A DNA stretch of 64,000 bases, taken from positions 3,093,319 to 3,157,318 of the forward strand of contig JABFRS010000001.1 of the NCBI GenBank assembly GCA_013141055.1, in the 5' to 3' direction. How positions within the stretch are numbered: the first letter of the stretch is position 1; each line of letters starts with the position of its first letter. The DNA comes from Cyclobacteriaceae bacterium (GTDB lineage Bacteria > Bacteroidota > Bacteroidia > Cytophagales > Cyclobacteriaceae). Below the pieces are notes generated by a model that saw only the letters and a program-made list of their open reading frames with translations, ran no database searches and was not told where the DNA came from. The translations under genes were made by a program, and so were the position numbers. Positions 62,854 to 64,000 of this stretch are shown in pieces.

Positions 62854-63789
62854 CTATTTTGCGACGGCTTCTTTCGAGGGATTAACATCGATTTCCTTTA
62901 CTTCTTGTTTCACTATAAACACAGCGGTTTCATTCGGTGTGATCTTACCACCATAATGCAATGCATACATCTTTGTGAATTCAGCGCCGAAGTAAAGAAT
63001 GATAGAGGAGTAATACACCCATAAAAGAACCAGTACGATGGATGCCGCCGCTCCATAGGTTTCTCCAATGCTTGAATTCCCCAGATATAGTCCGATCAGA
63101 TACTTGCCTCCGATAAATAAGAACGCAGTGAAAAAGGATCCTATGAAAGCATCTTTCCACTTGATTCTTGCATCTGGCAGAACTTTGAATATGATGGCAA
63201 ACAGGCAGGAAATTATAATAAAGATCAATGCTATGTTAAGAATGTAGAAAAGGTAAACGGTAGCATTTGGGAACAGTTTGATTAACCGGTCGCTTAAAAG
63301 ATCCATTACAGCATTTACCATCAAAGAGACAAGCAATAAAAACCCAAAGCTCGCGATCAGTGAAAAAGAAAGAAGTCGGTTGATAATCAGCTTCAGCCAT
63401 CCTTTTTTCGGTTTAGCTTTTACTGACCAGATAAAATTTATGGAATCCTGGATCTCAGTAAACACTCCGGAAGCTCCAATCATCAGGACGATAAATCCGA
63501 TGATGGCACCTCCCTGACTATTCTGGGAAGTCTTTACGTTCTTAATGATTTCCTGAATTTGTATAGCGGCTGCATTGCCAACCAATCCGTTGATTTGACC
63601 ATAGATCCTTCCCTGCACTGCTTCTACGCCAAAGAAAATTCCTGCAAGGGAAATGATAATGACCAGAAGTGGAGCAATTGAGAATACCGTATAATATGAT
63701 AAAGATGCGCTTAGCTTCAGTCCGTTGTCGGAGAAGAATTCACTAAATCCCATCTTTAATAACTGCCAGAAGATCTTAAGACTTTTCAT
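62854..63789 (-). CDS. YihY/BrkB (UPF0761) family membrane protein
   Basis: A 311-residue inner-membrane protein with about six helices and family motifs: DNGLKLSASLSYYTVFSIAP near the N-terminus, GAIIGFIVLMIGASGVFTEIQDSINFIW, LLSFSLIASFGFLLLVSLMVN, LPDARIKWKDAFIGSFFTAF and YGAAASIVLVLLWVYYSSIILYFGAEFTK. The family was once mis-called ribonuclease BN; its transport function is unproven. Its start overlaps the end of the AI-2E family gene by 14 bp. Confidence 0.94.
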   Translation of the reverse strand: MKSLKIFWQLLKMGFSEFFSDNGLKLSASLSYYTVFSIAPLLVIIISLAGIFFGVEAVQGRIYGQINGLVGNAAAIQIQEIIKNVKTSQNSQGGAIIGFIVLMIGASGVFTEIQDSINFIWSVKAKPKKGWLKLIINRLLSFSLIASFGFLLLVSLMVNAVMDLLSDRLIKLFPNATVYLFYILNIALIFIIISCLFAIIFKVLPDARIKWKDAFIGSFFTAFLFIGGKYLIGLYLGNSSIGETYGAAASIVLVLLWVYYSSIILYFGAEFTKMYALHYGGKITPNETAVFIVKQEVKEIDVNPSKEAVAK

Positions 63790-64000
63790 CTGCGATTAAT
63801 TTTTTTAGGCGAATCCTTTTAGGCTTAAGTTGAGGACGTTCATCACCCATCAGCATTCCGTATGGCTTAAGGCCTTCGACTCTGTCAAAGATTACTTTCA
63901 ATACGGCAAGACCTGGAATAGACAGGAACATTCCGGGAACTCCACACAATGCCCCACCCACCAATACTCCGACGATAGTTGCCAATGCATTGATCCGAAC
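63776..64000 (-). CDS. C-terminal part of an AI-2E family transporter, cut by window edge
   Basis: The frame is open to the right edge, and the start is outside the window. The visible 74 residues contain the conserved last membrane region (INALATIVGVLVGGALCGVP, GMFLSIPGLAVLKVIFDRVE) and a basic cytoplasmic tail (KPKRIRLKKLIADE). This ending is typical of the AI-2E/PerM (TqsA-like) family of membrane proteins. It forms an overlapping gene pair with the YihY/BrkB protein. Confidence 0.88.
   Translation of the reverse strand, partial: VRINALATIVGVLVGGALCGVPGMFLSIPGLAVLKVIFDRVEGLKPYGMLMGDERPQLKPKRIRLKKLIADEKS

Overview
The window comes from a member of the Bacteroidota, most likely order Cytophagales (a Chryseolinea/Ohtaekwangia-like gliding or T9SS-bearing soil or water bacterium). 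This is an inference from gene families: a giant adhesin with a gliding-type C-terminal domain followed directly by a PorP/SprF protein, an STN-type TonB receptor with DUF4249 lipoproteins, PadR plus prefix-domain FtsX permease, many PAS/HisKA kinases with Rcp1-like regulators, and a tRNA gene without encoded CCA. No rRNA, CRISPR array, prophage or intact insertion sequence was found.

Layout. 1-5 kb: tail of a DUF1080 protein, an unknown gene, an 11-bp tandem repeat, then a translationally coupled beta-propeller sensor kinase and NarL-type regulator. 5-9 kb: DUF4239 membrane protein, a secreted barrel-like protein and a predicted zinc-dependent phospholipase C/P1-nuclease-like enzyme joined to a barrel-like C-terminus. 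8.85-9.84 kb: about 1 kb of palindromic repeats. 9.84-20.4 kb: a 3216-residue surface protein (three blocks of BspA/DUF285 repeats, LamG, FN3, 14 IPT/TIG domains, T9SS-type C-terminus) and its PorP/SprF neighbour. 20.4-26.5 kb: DUF1569 protein, hybrid two-component regulator and a PQQ-like propeller protein. 26.6-27.5 kb: a GIY-YIG nuclease gene and a tRNA-Arg(CCT) neighbourhood holding a second tRNA copy interrupted by two palindromes. 27.5-30.4 kb: PadR/FtsX permease pair. 30.6-39.1 kb: one overlapping operon with a TonB-dependent receptor, three DUF4249 lipoproteins and a macroglobulin-like protein with a plug-like segment. 39-43.4 kb: unknown secreted protein and PBP1A.

43.4-50.2 kb is rich in small stress-type genes: two BON proteins, an Fpg/Nei glycosylase-DUF72-DUF763 group, tiny membrane peptides and a YtxH/holin-X/coil trio. 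50.2-62.8 kb is a signalling region: a CHASE3 kinase with an Rcp1-like regulator, sigma-54 (rpoN) followed by an NtrC-family activator and two soluble kinases in one likely operon, and a regulator plus multi-PAS kinase pair. The window ends with a YihY/BrkB protein and the C-terminus of an AI-2E family transporter.

The most unusual observations are the tRNA-Arg copy whose D-loop and T-loop are each split by a hairpin-forming insert next to a GIY-YIG gene, the CxCCxC motif shared by the three DUF4249 lipoproteins, the P1-nuclease/barrel fusion, and a shared palindromic TACCCAC-type motif upstream of three unrelated genes. Domain assignments rest on reading the sequence by eye; no database search was possible.
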